Positions 47,468 to 56,665 of a stretch of 64,000 bases of DNA are shown here, in pieces (position 1 is the stretch's first letter; each line of letters begins with the position of its first letter). The DNA is from Vibrio sp. Isolate32 (GTDB taxonomy: Bacteria; Pseudomonadota; Gammaproteobacteria; Enterobacterales; Vibrionaceae), in NCBI RefSeq assembly GCF_022397955.1, contig NZ_JAKEUQ010000001.1, forward strand, positions 215,866 through 279,865, given 5' to 3'. The position numbers and the translations under genes were made by a program. Below the pieces are notes generated by a model. The model searched no databases, was not told the origin of the DNA, and saw nothing but the letters and a program-made list of their open reading frames with translations.

Positions 47468-47785
47468 TTATTTTTGAGAGGCGGCGCCGCACTGCCAACA
47501 TGACCCAAATTGCGCTTCGTTCACTTCGTGACATTCACCGCAGCGCCACTCTTCATAGATGATAGAATCATGCTGTTTCTGATAGTCGTTGACAATAGCA
47601 CGAGCTTTACTGGCCAATTCTGGCTCATATAACCATATGTAAGGGTCAGTTTCTTCAGTAAATGGAATTTCCCCTTTTAAACCAAATAAACCTTCACCAC
47701 GGACTTCACACGCGATATTTTCACTTTCTAGCAATCCGCAGATGATGTGAGCTTCTGTCGGATTCGATGCACTGAAGATTTTCAT
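47468..47785 (-). CDS. DUF2007 protein with C-terminal zinc ribbon
   Basis: 105 residues. The N-terminal DUF2007 ACT/PII-like fold is at about 1-70 (MKIFSASNPTEAHIICGLLESENIACEV...). A rubredoxin-like zinc ribbon CGECHEVNEAQFGSCWQCGAA (CxxC-x11-CxxC) follows at about 81-100. Such proteins may be signal-binding or regulatory; function unknown. A small cytoplasmic protein. Confidence 0.75.
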   Translation of the reverse strand: MKIFSASNPTEAHIICGLLESENIACEVRGEGLFGLKGEIPFTEETDPYIWLYEPELASKARAIVNDYQKQHDSIIYEEWRCGECHEVNEAQFGSCWQCGAASQK

Positions 47786-47832
47786 TAAAATTGAACCTTA
47801 TTCGGCTATCTGTGTTATTTAGCTATTATAAA

Positions 47833-48513
47833 TTATTCAGCGACAGGCGCTGAACGAAACTTACTCATCAACCATTTGGCGATAATTGGGAATACGCCCA
47901 GTAATGCAAATGACAATAGTACAGAAGGTGAAACGATGCCCGAAAGCGAATCAATTTCTGCGAGTTGAGTACCAGCATTTAAGAATACAGCAGTACCCGG
48001 CAGCATGCCGATTTGACTTGTTACGTAGTAGCGAGTCACAGACATTGGCGTCAAGCCCATTAGAAGGTTGATAACGAAAAACGGGAATACAGGGATAAGG
48101 CGCAAAGAGAACAAGTAAAATGCACCGTCTTTTTCTACACCTTTATTAATCGTAGACAGTTTGTCGCCAAACTTAGTTTGTATCCAGTCACGTAGCAGGT
48201 AGCGGCTACTTAAAAAGGCAAGAGTTGCGCCGATCGCACTGGCGAAAGAAACCAAAAGTAAGCTGTTCCAAAATCCAAATAGAGCAGCGCCAAGTAGTGT
48301 CACAACCGCAGCCCCTGGAATAGAGAAGGCGGTGATCAATACATACGCGATGAAGTAAGTCGCCGCAGCTACAATAAAGTTACTTTCTATATAGTCGTTT
48401 AACAAGGCTTGTTGAGCTTTGGCGTTTTCCAGCGTGAGGTATTGACCAAAGTTGATGCCTAATAAAACAATCGTCACGACTAGCACAATACCCAATATCA
48501 TTTTCTTACTCAT
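47833..48513 (-). CDS. TVP38/TMEM64-family inner-membrane protein
   Basis: 226 residues with about six membrane helices. The VTT/DedA-like core spans about 50-175, with FSIPGAAVVTLLGAALFGFW near 62-81 and LRLIPVFPFFVINLLMGLTPMSVTRYYVTSQIGMLPGTAVF near 138-178. The re-entrant helices and conserved Arg/Pro are visible. DedA-superfamily proteins are linked to lipid scrambling and membrane homeostasis; the specific role is unknown. A terminator separates it from tfoY. Confidence 0.8.
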   Translation of the reverse strand: MSKKMILGIVLVVTIVLLGINFGQYLTLENAKAQQALLNDYIESNFIVAAATYFIAYVLITAFSIPGAAVVTLLGAALFGFWNSLLLVSFASAIGATLAFLSSRYLLRDWIQTKFGDKLSTINKGVEKDGAFYLFSLRLIPVFPFFVINLLMGLTPMSVTRYYVTSQIGMLPGTAVFLNAGTQLAEIDSLSGIVSPSVLLSFALLGVFPIIAKWLMSKFRSAPVAE

Positions 48514-48595
48514 TGATACTTCCTCAAATTTTCAATGTATACCATTAGTATAGATAGACAGGCGAAGCATAGATTAACTTTCATAAGATATAAAA

Positions 48596-48620
48596 AAGCC
48601 GCAGAAATGCGGCTTAGTTG
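48596..48620 (-). terminator. tfoY terminator
   Basis: On the minus strand AAGCCGCA, TTTC loop, TGCGGCTT, then TTTT; about 30-50 bases past the tfoY stop. Confidence 0.9.
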
Positions 48621-48645
48621 TATAAAAAAGAGTGTACTGACAATG

Positions 48646-49236
48646 TTAATTGACGCGACTGATAAGCTCTTCGCGACGTTGCTGTGGGATAACCGACCAA
48701 TGGGTGCCATTGATCGCTCCTTCTAATGCCCAAAGCAGTTCAATACTGACAGAGGACGTATGAGATTCCTTGATGGCGTTAAATGCGTTTACAGAGCCAG
48801 ATTCATATAAACGCTCTACGGAATCAATCCCAGCTTTCTTCAACATGCGCTCAGTGGCAAGTCGAAGATTAGGGAGGTCTTTTAGTCGAGTAGGCTTAGC
48901 AGCGGACTGTTCAGCTTTCTCTTCTTTTGCAAAGCCCAGAGACGTAGTCGCAAGTTGCAAGATTTTCTCTTGCTCTTGCCACAGGCCTTCTGGTAAAGCG
49001 AAGTATTTAGTTACGACAGGGAAACCACGTTTTTTGTAGACGTACGGTTGAAACCCTTGTTGCTCGAACTGTTTTGTTGTGCATTTGTCTGCTCGTATGT
49101 GCAACTGGTCATTAACAACCAGAGCAAACATCGTGTCATCAGCAAAAAGACCGAATCCACCAAACATTGAGCGTGATTTTATTTTTCCTAGGGGCTCAAA
49201 TAACTTCATTGAGTCCTTTAGTATCGGTTTATCCAT
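48646..49236 (-). CDS. tfoY: TfoX/Sxy-family regulator TfoY
   Basis: 196 residues. The N-terminal TfoX domain (about 1-95: [34 protein letters not shown]) and the C-terminal TfoX_C helical domain (about 110-190: [30 protein letters not shown]) are both complete. TfoY in vibrios controls motility and type VI secretion rather than competence. Assignment as TfoY rather than its paralogue TfoX rests on the c-di-GMP riboswitch upstream and on location between glgA and purR/torD/torR. Confidence 0.92.
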   Translation of the reverse strand: MDKPILKDSMKLFEPLGKIKSRSMFGGFGLFADDTMFALVVNDQLHIRADKCTTKQFEQQGFQPYVYKKRGFPVVTKYFALPEGLWQEQEKILQLATTSLGFAKEEKAEQSAAKPTRLKDLPNLRLATERMLKKAGIDSVERLYESGSVNAFNAIKESHTSSVSIELLWALEGAINGTHWSVIPQQRREELISRVN

Positions 49237-49361
49237 GTTATTTATCTCGGTGTATTTGAACTACGCCACCAAATAAGCAGGTCCGAGAGATTAGCAAAAT
49301 GTTGCAATTACATTGTCAATAAGCCGTAAATTACTAAATTATTAGTAGTTACTGCATTTTG
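49237..49361 (-). promoter_or_regulatory. Expression platform between riboswitch and tfoY
   Basis: 125 bases of leader between the aptamer and the tfoY ATG. No canonical terminator stem with a U-run was seen, so control may act on ribosome access. Confidence 0.5.
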
Positions 49362-49450
49362 CCATCGGTAACTCCGCTACCATACCAACGAGTGGTTTAG
49401 GCCGGAAGCTTTGCGTCTCACCTTTTCAAGTGATTTGCCCTGTGCGTGAC
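49362..49450 (-). ncRNA. Cyclic-di-GMP-I (GEMM-I) riboswitch
   Basis: On the minus strand the sequence reads GTCACGCACAGGGCAAA, then a variable stem-loop, GACGCAAAGCTTCCGGCCTA, then a second stem ending GGTAGCGGAGTTACCGATGG. These are the conserved blocks of GEMM-I. They match the well-known Vc2 aptamer, which also sits upstream of the V. cholerae tfoX-like gene VC1722. Rough helices: P1 from the terminal GTCAC/GATGG regions, P2 with a GAAA-like loop, P3 containing GGTAGCGGAGTTACC. It senses c-di-GMP and should control tfoY. Confidence 0.97.
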
Positions 49451-49618
49451 TGATTGAATAGAATAAAGTTTTTGTTGAATGAGGCTCACACTTGTTATTT
49501 TAAAGTGTGACATTGCTTCAATTAATGATCTTTACCATATGAAACTAGGTTTATTTTATCTGCTGATAAAAAAGCGCTCCCAAAGGTGCGCTTGATGAAA
49601 ATAAACTCAATTTATCAG
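49451..49618 (-). promoter_or_regulatory. purR-tfoY gap and purR terminator
   Basis: Contains the purR terminator at 49572-49593 (minus strand: AAGCGC, 10-base loop, GCGCTT, T-run). The remaining bases to 49451 should hold the tfoY promoter. An inverted TCACACTT/AAAGTGTGA pair lies around 49486-49510. Confidence 0.6.
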
Positions 49619-50623
49619 TTAATTTAACGGTTTAACTGTACTACGCTCAACAATTTCTGGGTGCATTTCGAAGACGCGTTTTTCATGGTCTTTGTCTTTA
49701 ATGCGTTCAAGCAGAATTTCGAAGGCGTTCTTACCGACACGACGTTTCGGTTGGTGAACGGTGGTTAATGGTGGAGAGAAGTACTCAGCCAATTCGATGT
49801 TATCGTAGCCAATGATTGAGATATCCTCTGGAATACGGATGCCTTTCTGCTGTAAGCGACTCATTAAGCCGAGCGCCATGGTATCGTTAAAGCAGAACAC
49901 TGCTGTAGGGCGCCCTTTCATCTCAACAATTTTGTCTGCGGCAAGTACAGCTGTATCACATTCGAAGTTACCTTCAATGATCATGTCGTCATTTGCAGTG
50001 ATGTTTGCTTCTTCTAAAGCGCGCTTGTAACCAGCGATACGTTCAACACAGGCAGCTTTGTCTAAGTGGCCACTTAAACAAGCAATCTTTGAGTGACCGC
50101 GGTCGATTAGGTATTTAGTTGCTAGGTAGCCGCCTTCTTCGGAGTTATCAATGATCTTATCTGCTTGAGAACTCTCAGGGCCCCAGTCCATGACTACTTT
50201 AGGGATGTCAGCGTGACGGTCTAACATCTCTCTAAGTTCTTCAGTTAGGTCTGAACACATAACTAAGATGCCATCTACACGTTTCTCTGCAAGCATTCGA
50301 ATGTAGTCACGTTGCTTCTCATAGATACCACCAGTGTTACACAGGATCAAAGTGTAGCCTTGACGGTAGCAGTAGCTCTCAACACCATCGATAACTTCAG
50401 AGAAGAATAGGTTTGTTGATTGAGTCACTAGCATGCCGATGGTTCGTGTTGAATTACACTTCAAACTACGAGCAACAGCACTTGGTGCATAGTTTAATTC
50501 GTCTACCGCTTTATTTACTTTTTCTTGAGTCGCTTCTGCAACAAAACGTGTTTTGTTGATTACGTGAGAAACGGTTGTGGTTGATACGCCTGCTAAGCGA
50601 GCGACATCTTTTATAGTGGCCAT
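49619..50623 (-). CDS. purR: LacI-family purine repressor PurR
   Basis: 334 residues. The LacI helix-turn-helix [29 protein letters not shown] lies at 1-29, with the hinge helix [11 protein letters not shown] near 46. A periplasmic-binding-protein-like core with [10 protein letters not shown] and [24 protein letters not shown] near 275 is typical of PurR. In enterobacteria it represses purine biosynthesis with hypoxanthine or guanine. The location beside tfoY matches other vibrios. It has its own terminator. Confidence 0.92.
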   Translation of the reverse strand: MATIKDVARLAGVSTTTVSHVINKTRFVAEATQEKVNKAVDELNYAPSAVARSLKCNSTRTIGMLVTQSTNLFFSEVIDGVESYCYRQGYTLILCNTGGIYEKQRDYIRMLAEKRVDGILVMCSDLTEELREMLDRHADIPKVVMDWGPESSQADKIIDNSEEGGYLATKYLIDRGHSKIACLSGHLDKAACVERIAGYKRALEEANITANDDMIIEGNFECDTAVLAADKIVEMKGRPTAVFCFNDTMALGLMSRLQQKGIRIPEDISIIGYDNIELAEYFSPPLTTVHQPKRRVGKNAFEILLERIKDKDHEKRVFEMHPEIVERSTVKPLN

Positions 50624-50939
50624 GGTTTTATCCTATTAGAAGCTACTTTCCCCAAAGTACGGAGTGAAGTAGCCGTTAAGCTACCTAACTAAGAGCTTAA
50701 ATTTGTAGGGCTCTTTGGGTACTAAGGTGTTAAAAAACAAAAAACCGCTAGTGAGCGGCTTGTTTTAACACCGAAATGCTCTGAACTTAATAAGCATAGC
50801 ATTTCGTGAATGTTTCATATTTTATCGTTTGCGCTCACAATTCTAGACTGACTAGAAGATACTCGCAATACAATTCACCCAGAAATCCGGGTGAATTGTC
50901 ACATTCTACGGAATTTATTTACCTAGTCATCAATTAAGC
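50624..50939. promoter_or_regulatory. torD-purR gap with two hairpins
   Basis: A perfect 11-bp stem ACAATTCACCC/GGGTGAATTGT at 50870-50899 follows the torD stop. A longer stem lies at 50729-50769 (core AGCCGCT/AGCGGTT on the minus strand, extended by GGTGTTAAAA/TTTTAACACC) with T-rich tail. The second looks like a true terminator. The purR promoter should lie between about 50640 and 50720. Confidence 0.7.
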
Positions 50940-51587
50940 TTATTCACCAGCTAAATATTGAGCATCTAATTGACAGAAAGCCCTTAGCAGAGAAGAGACA
51001 GCAGCGTAGAAACCGAATTCATCAACATCGTGACACTTAACGTTGAATTTCGGGATCCAAGTTAATAGCTGTTGTTCGATAAATTGTTGCTGAACTTCGA
51101 AGGATTTTTCTAACTCTTCTTCTGATTCTGTTTCATTAGATCGAATGATTAAGTTGCCTAGGAAGTCGAGCTCGATAGCGATGTGGTCTGCTGGTTCTTT
51201 TAGATCTTGGTTAACCACTAAGTTGTGCTCAGCCATGATCTCTTCCATCTCTTTCGCTGGCTTATCGTTTAATAGGCCAGTTTCCCCGATGTACATTGAT
51301 GCATAAGGAAGGGCGCCATGCTTATCTGTCTTTAGGAAAAGGTCGCAAAAGTCAGCGGACAGTTCTAGTTGAGCATCTTCGCGAGTTTGTAGGCGGTTCA
51401 GTGCATCAACCAACTTATCAATAGCAGGCTTTAGAGTTTCATTTTCGCCTAAACCAGTTAAGAAAGAACGAATTTCAACAGAATGGTAGTGGTCAAGTTC
51501 GTCTTGAGTGAGTTCTTTGGCGAATAAGCTGGATAGCCACCAGTAAATTTCTGCTCTTTGCTCATTGAACGCTTTCGTATCTTTCAT
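50940..51587 (-). CDS. torD: TorD-family molybdoenzyme chaperone
   Basis: 215 residues, all-helical Tat-proofreading chaperone fold. Markers are [18 protein letters not shown] near 15-32, [19 protein letters not shown] near 91-109 and [14 protein letters not shown] near 136-149 with the conserved EPxDH-like segment. It binds the twin-arginine signal of TMAO reductase TorA and keeps it from export until cofactor insertion. torA is not in the window. It is divergent from torR. Confidence 0.93.
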   Translation of the reverse strand: MKDTKAFNEQRAEIYWWLSSLFAKELTQDELDHYHSVEIRSFLTGLGENETLKPAIDKLVDALNRLQTREDAQLELSADFCDLFLKTDKHGALPYASMYIGETGLLNDKPAKEMEEIMAEHNLVVNQDLKEPADHIAIELDFLGNLIIRSNETESEEELEKSFEVQQQFIEQQLLTWIPKFNVKCHDVDEFGFYAAVSSLLRAFCQLDAQYLAGE

Positions 51588-51843
51588 TACATAGATCCTG
51601 ATTTAGTCTTGTGGTGTCTTTTCGCACACCAAGGCTGATGACGAGGTTATTTGCCAAATGCAAAGTTACTCGTTAGTAGTAATGCCTATATTGAATTGTG
51701 CTAGACGACAAATAGCAAGGTTTAAGATTGTCTTGTATCAAAAAAAATCCATGTTTCTGGCATTTATCTTCAGTACCACTAGAATTGTTACTAGTTATGA
51801 ATAGAATAGTCACCGAAACTATTAAATAAGAAAAGTGGTGTAG

Positions 51844-52557
51844 ATGAGCTATCACGTATTAGTCGTAGAAGATGATGTGGTGACCCGTAGTAAACTGGTT
51901 GGTTATTTCCAGAACGAAGGTTACACAGTTAGCGAGGCCGAGAGCGGTGCTCAAATGAGAAGCGTGTTAGAAGAAAACAACGTTGACCTCATTATGCTAG
52001 ACATCAACTTACCAGGCGAAGATGGATTGATGCTAACTCGCGAATTACGCAGTCAATCAGACATTGGAATTATTTTAGTTACTGGACGCACGGATAGCAT
52101 CGACAAGATTGTTGGCCTTGAAATGGGCGCTGACGATTACGTTACTAAACCTTTCGAACTTCGCGAGTTATTAGTTCGAGTTAAAAATCTACTTTGGCGT
52201 ATTTCTGCTGCTCGTAAAACGACAGCAGGCGAGGCTGAAGAGTCACAAGATGAGTCAGTGGTTCGTTTTGGCGAGTGGACATTTGATATCCCTCGTCGTG
52301 CGTTAAGCAAAAACGGCGAACCAGTAAAACTGACGAAAGCAGAATATGAATTATTAGTTGCACTGTCTTCTTATCCTAATCAGGTATTAAGCCGCGAACG
52401 TATTCTTAATATGATCAGCCACCGTGTTGACGCGCCGAATGATCGTACTATTGATGTACTGATTCGTCGCATGCGCGCAAAAATGGAGTTCGACCCTAAG
52501 AACCCACAAATTTTTGTGACGGTGCACGGCGAAGGTTACATGTTTGCTGGTGACTAA
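51844..52557 (+). CDS. torR: Response regulator TorR
   Basis: 237 residues. The receiver domain (1-115) has phospho-acceptor Asp in LIMLDINLPGEDG near 53, the Thr/Lys switch residues in LVTGRT and DDYVTKPF near 81-108. An OmpR-type winged helix follows (about 135-235, ending RIMRAKMEFDPKNPQIFVTVHGEGYMF). It pairs with a TorS-type hybrid kinase to activate TMAO respiration genes. The call of TorR rather than another OmpR member rests on the adjacent torD. Confidence 0.9.
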   Translation: MSYHVLVVEDDVVTRSKLVGYFQNEGYTVSEAESGAQMRSVLEENNVDLIMLDINLPGEDGLMLTRELRSQSDIGIILVTGRTDSIDKIVGLEMGADDYVTKPFELRELLVRVKNLLWRISAARKTTAGEAEESQDESVVRFGEWTFDIPRRALSKNGEPVKLTKAEYELLVALSSYPNQVLSRERILNMISHRVDAPNDRTIDVLIRRMRAKMEFDPKNPQIFVTVHGEGYMFAGD

Positions 52558-52597
52558 TTCTTGCGGGGCATATTAGTTCGCTAGAATATTGAGTGTT

Positions 52598-52634
52598 AAA
52601 AAGCCGAGACATCATTAATGACTCGGCTTTTTTA
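52598..52634. terminator. Bidirectional terminator between torR and elyC
   Basis: AAAGCCGAG and CTCGGCTTT pair, with an inner CAT/ATG extension across an A-A mismatch, and T-run on the plus strand. Confidence 0.92.
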
Positions 52635-52659
52635 TTATTTAGTATTTTGTGTCATTTGC

Positions 52660-53514
52660 CTATTGAGGCAGTGCTGCAGAAACGGAGTTGTCGTCTTCAG
52701 CTAAGCTAGATGCTTCAGGTACTACTATTGGCTCTTCGGCAACATCGCTACTGGTGTCTAACCAGTCGCGTAGGCTTTGCCAAACTAATCCTAGCGTCTC
52801 GTGCCAGTAACGTTCTGTCTGTTCAAGATAAATCGCTTTAGGCATGTATTTGTTCCAAGGCTCTACTATGCCGTCTTGAGCAAGGTAGTTGGTTGGCGCT
52901 GGCAATGGTTTCATGCCTGCTGCATTAAATTCGTTTAGAGCACGTGTCATGTGGCTTGCTGAAGTCACCAATACCATTTTCTTGTTTTTCACGAACGCTG
53001 CTGCTTGGCGAGCTTCTTCCCACGTATCTTTGGCTGTTTCCAGCAAAATAATGTCAGGCTTTGCCACACCAAGTGCTAATGCAACTTTAGCCATCATTCT
53101 TGCGTTACTTACTTCAGTGCCTGCGCCATAGCCAGACAAAATGAGTTTTGCACCAGGGTAAAGACGTAGAATACGAATCCCTTCGCTTAAACGCATTAAA
53201 CTTGTGCGGCTAAGTTCTGAAGTCGGCGGAATTTGGTCGTCTACGACATGCGCATGACCGAGAACCATCACGTAATCGACAGTCTCGTCGACTGGTAAAA
53301 ATGCAGTGTGCTGCCTTTCCATGGGCATTAATAGTTGACTAGATACTGGTTGGAAAGCAATTAAGAAAATACCACAGAGGGCCGAGAGGGTAATTAAGCA
53401 ACCAGTCTTCCTTTTAGTAGTAAACATCACTAGGGCTAAGCCCAGAAATGCGAGAATTAACATTGCTGGTAGTGGCATCAGTAATGAAGACACTACTTTT
53501 TTCAGCTCAAACAT
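52660..53514 (-). CDS. elyC: ElyC/YcbC-like envelope biogenesis factor (DUF218)
   Basis: About 284 residues. Two N-terminal membrane helices (about 8-28 and 35-52) are followed by a DUF218 domain (DYVMVLGHAHVVDD near 87, ELSRTSLMRLSEGIRILRLYPGAKLILSGYGAG near 107-140, KKMVLVTSASHMTRALNEF near 184). In E. coli ElyC supports peptidoglycan and envelope integrity at low temperature. ATG 53514 (MFELKKVV) is chosen over the 33-codon longer frame by family alignment. It lies convergent with torR and divergent from cmoM, the enteric neighbour. Confidence 0.85.
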   Translation of the reverse strand: MFELKKVVSSLLMPLPAMLILAFLGLALVMFTTKRKTGCLITLSALCGIFLIAFQPVSSQLLMPMERQHTAFLPVDETVDYVMVLGHAHVVDDQIPPTSELSRTSLMRLSEGIRILRLYPGAKLILSGYGAGTEVSNARMMAKVALALGVAKPDIILLETAKDTWEEARQAAAFVKNKKMVLVTSASHMTRALNEFNAAGMKPLPAPTNYLAQDGIVEPWNKYMPKAIYLEQTERYWHETLGLVWQSLRDWLDTSSDVAEEPIVVPEASSLAEDDNSVSAALPQ

Positions 53515-53629
53515 ATCCGAATAGTCCGAAAAAACATCACTTAGTAGTAAAAAGAGACATCGTCTCTTTATTCCTGAAATTCCTGTGACAGAATAGCAGG
53601 CACGATAAGACATAATAACTCAAGTAGCT

Positions 53630-54415
53630 GTGACTGAAGACCGTAATTTCGACGATATTGCCCACAAATTTGCAAAAAATATTTACGGCTCTGACAAAGG
53701 AGAGATCCGTCAGATCATCGTATGGGAAGATTTAGAACAAGCTTTGAGCAAGTTTGAAGATTCTGCTTCTCCACTGCATGTACTTGATGCCGGAGGCGGG
53801 TTGGCACAGATGTCGCAAAAAATTGCGGCGCTTGGTCATAAGGTTTCTCTATGTGATCTGTCTTCTGAGATGCTAAAGCTAGCTCAAGAGGGGATCACCG
53901 AAGCGGGGCTATTAGAGCAATATCAGTTTATCCATTCTCCAGTACAAAAAGTGGCAGAGCATCTCGACGATCAAGCTGATTTTGTGATGTTTCATGCCGT
54001 TATGGAGTGGTTAGCCGACCCTAAAGAAGCACTCGATTTGCTACTTGAACAAGTTAAACCAGGTGGTATCGCCTCGATAATGTTTTACAACCACCACGGA
54101 TTAGTCCTGAAAAATGTGATTTGTGGCAACATTCCTCATGTATTGAATGGGATGCCACATCGAAAACGGTTTAAGCTGCAACCACAAAAAGGCTTGAAGC
54201 CTGAAGAGGTTTATCAATGGATAGAAGACGCTGGTCTAGAAATCTGTGGTAAATCAGGCATTCGCTCCTTCAGTGACTACATAGGTAATATGGAGTACAT
54301 GGGCGATTACCAATTTGAAGATGTATTGGAACTAGAAAAGCAGCTATGTCGCCAAGAGCCATATCTGTCACTAGGCCGTTATATTCACGTTTGGGCTCAA
54401 AAACCTGCGCAATAA
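53630..54415 (+). CDS. cmoM: tRNA 5-carboxymethoxyuridine methyltransferase (CmoM)
   Basis: 261 residues of a class I SAM methyltransferase. Opening DRNFDDIAHKFAKNIYGSDKG as in E. coli SmtA/CmoM, SAM-binding motif VLDAGGGLAQM near 45-55, and FMFHAVMEWLADPKEAL near 108. It methylates cmo5U34 of tRNA to mcmo5U. The start is GTG at 53630, the only in-frame start just before the conserved DRNF motif. It is first in the cmoM-mukFEB set. Confidence 0.92.
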   Translation: MTEDRNFDDIAHKFAKNIYGSDKGEIRQIIVWEDLEQALSKFEDSASPLHVLDAGGGLAQMSQKIAALGHKVSLCDLSSEMLKLAQEGITEAGLLEQYQFIHSPVQKVAEHLDDQADFVMFHAVMEWLADPKEALDLLLEQVKPGGIASIMFYNHHGLVLKNVICGNIPHVLNGMPHRKRFKLQPQKGLKPEEVYQWIEDAGLEICGKSGIRSFSDYIGNMEYMGDYQFEDVLELEKQLCRQEPYLSLGRYIHVWAQKPAQ

Positions 54416-54540
54416 CAGTGATGAATGTGGTAAAAGAAGCTACGACATGCGCTATGCAATCGTAACAAGCCCGCGTTATAAAGAAATAGGCGTCATTTCA
54501 AACGTATTCGATATGACGAAGAACAGTAACAGGAACCACA

Positions 54541-55878
54541 ATGAGTGAAATGACTCAAACTGCCGAAGAGCAGCCAATTGATGAGTTGGTGGGCTGGGTC
54601 AAGCAGCATGATTTTTCATTAAACTTGCCGCCAGAGCGCTTAGCATTTTTGATTGCTATCGCAGTATTAAGCAATGAAAGGTTCGATGAAGAGTTGGGCG
54701 AGGGTGAACTGCATGATGCATTTACTATCGTCACTCGACTGTTTGAAGATACTGGTGAAGCGTCAGCGTTTCGCGCTAATAACGCAATTAATGAGTTGGT
54801 TAAACAGAAGATGATAAGCCGCTTTACCAGCGAAATTACCGATGGCGCAAGCATCTACCGCTTGTCACCGTTGGCTATTGGTATCTCAGATTATTACTTA
54901 CGTCACCGTAAGTTCTCTAAATTAAAATTGTCTATCCAGCTTTCTATGGTTGCGGACGAGATGGCTAAAGCCATTGAAGCAGCGCAGAAGGGCGGAACTC
55001 CAGGACATTGGAGAAAGAACGTTTACGGCGTGCTCAAGTATTCTGTTGGTGAAATTTTCGATCAGATCGATCTTAACCAACGTGTGATGGATGAGCAGCA
55101 GCAAACCGTTAAGCAGCAAATTGCCGACCTTTTAAACAAAGATTGGCGAGAAGCGATCAACAACTGTGAAACCTTGCTATCAGAAACCTCGTCCACGCTA
55201 AAAGAATTGCAAGACACCTTGCAAGCGGCGGGTGATGAACTGCAAACACAGATCCTCGATATTCAAGAAATTGTTTACGGTGACGATGAACTCGAGTTTG
55301 TTGGTGAAACCCTGTTTGGCTTGCAGATGAAGCTCGACCGAATCACAAGTTGGGGTCAGCAAGCGATCGACTTGTGGATCGGCTACGACCGCCACGTTCA
55401 TAAGTTTATCCGTACCGCGATTGATATGGATAAAAACCGTGCCTTTAGCCAACGCTTGCGTCAGTCGGTTACCGACTACTTTGACGCGCCTTGGTTACTG
55501 ACCTACGCCGATGCTGAAAAGCTCACCGATCTGCGTGATGAAGCCTTGGTACTTCGTGATGATGAAGTAATGGGCCAAGCACCAATCGACGTAGAATATG
55601 AAGAATTTGAGCAAGTGAATGATCTGCTTTCAGACCGAATTGCAGAGATGTTGAAAGCTCACAAACAGCAAGGTGCGCCAATTGATCTTGGCCTTGTGCT
55701 ACGCGATTACCTCGCAGCACACCCTCGCACACACCATTTTGATTTAGCCAGAATTGTTGTCGACCAAGCGGTGCGCTTAGGTTACTCAGAGTCTGACTAT
55801 CAGGCTATTCAGCCAGATTGGCAGGCAATCAACGATTTCGGTGCAAAGGTACAAGCAAATGTCATTAACAAGTACTGA
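54541..55878 (+). CDS. mukF: Chromosome condensin kleisin MukF
   Basis: 445 residues. The N-terminal winged-helix dimerisation domain (about 1-115) opens with [45 protein letters not shown] long helical middle (about 120-330) contains the MukB neck contact and coiled coil, and the C-terminal winged helix ends [21 protein letters not shown]. MukF bridges MukB heads and recruits MukE. An AGGAA site precedes the ATG. Its end overlaps mukE. Confidence 0.97.
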   Translation: MSEMTQTAEEQPIDELVGWVKQHDFSLNLPPERLAFLIAIAVLSNERFDEELGEGELHDAFTIVTRLFEDTGEASAFRANNAINELVKQKMISRFTSEITDGASIYRLSPLAIGISDYYLRHRKFSKLKLSIQLSMVADEMAKAIEAAQKGGTPGHWRKNVYGVLKYSVGEIFDQIDLNQRVMDEQQQTVKQQIADLLNKDWREAINNCETLLSETSSTLKELQDTLQAAGDELQTQILDIQEIVYGDDELEFVGETLFGLQMKLDRITSWGQQAIDLWIGYDRHVHKFIRTAIDMDKNRAFSQRLRQSVTDYFDAPWLLTYADAEKLTDLRDEALVLRDDEVMGQAPIDVEYEEFEQVNDLLSDRIAEMLKAHKQQGAPIDLGLVLRDYLAAHPRTHHFDLARIVVDQAVRLGYSESDYQAIQPDWQAINDFGAKVQANVINKY

Positions 55879-56665
55879 TGATTACATGCCAGAGAAACTG
55901 GTAAAAGCGATAGCGAACCCATTGTTCCCTGCGCTAGACAGCATGCTACGTTCAGGTAAGCATATTTCAACAGAAGACCTAGATAACCACGCGTTACTTT
56001 CTGATTTTGAAGTTGAGCTTCAGCATTTCTACCAACGCTACAACACAGAACTTGTGAAAGCACCGGAAGGTTTCTTCTATCTGCGTCCACGTTCTACGTC
56101 TCTGATCGGCCGCAGTGTGTTGTCTGAGCTAGATATGCTTGTTGGTAAGGTATTGTGTTTCTTATACCTAAGCCCAGAGCGTTTAGCTCACGAAGGTATC
56201 TTCACTAACCAAGAGTTGTTTGAAGAGCTAATGGCGTTAGCGGATGAGAAAAAACTCATGAAGCTAGCAACCAACCGTGCGTCTGGTTCTGACTTAGACA
56301 AAGAAAAGCTGTTTGAAAAAGTACGTACATCTCTACGCCGTTTACGTCGTATCGGCATGTTGATTGCGATTGGTGAGACGGGCAAGTTCCGTATCAGCGA
56401 AGCAGTGTTCCGCTTTGGTGCTGACGTACGTGTTGGCGATGATATGAAAGAAGCTCAACTGCGTCTGATCCGTGACGGTGAAGCTGTGGTGCATACTCAA
56501 GAGCCTAATCAAGGTAGCTTGTTGAATGAAGAGCAAGCGGAAGCCGTATCAGAAGTCGATGCAGACGTAGACGAAAACGGTCAACAAGACATTTTTAACG
56601 ATCAAGCTGACTTTGACCTTGGGTCAAACGACGGCGAACAAACAAAAGTAGAAGGTGAAGCATGA
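55859..56665 (+). CDS. mukE: Condensin subunit MukE
   Basis: About 268 residues (E. coli about 234). Family core [35 protein letters not shown] near 10-44, then [43 protein letters not shown] near 66-108, and [14 protein letters not shown] near 183. Two winged-helix domains bind MukF. The C-terminal roughly 45 residues are an extra acidic tail (Glu/Asp-rich). The ATG at 55859 overlaps mukF by 20 bases; the stop overlaps mukB (ATGA). Confidence 0.95.
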   Translation: MSLTSTDDYMPEKLVKAIANPLFPALDSMLRSGKHISTEDLDNHALLSDFEVELQHFYQRYNTELVKAPEGFFYLRPRSTSLIGRSVLSELDMLVGKVLCFLYLSPERLAHEGIFTNQELFEELMALADEKKLMKLATNRASGSDLDKEKLFEKVRTSLRRLRRIGMLIAIGETGKFRISEAVFRFGADVRVGDDMKEAQLRLIRDGEAVVHTQEPNQGSLLNEEQAEAVSEVDADVDENGQQDIFNDQADFDLGSNDGEQTKVEGEA

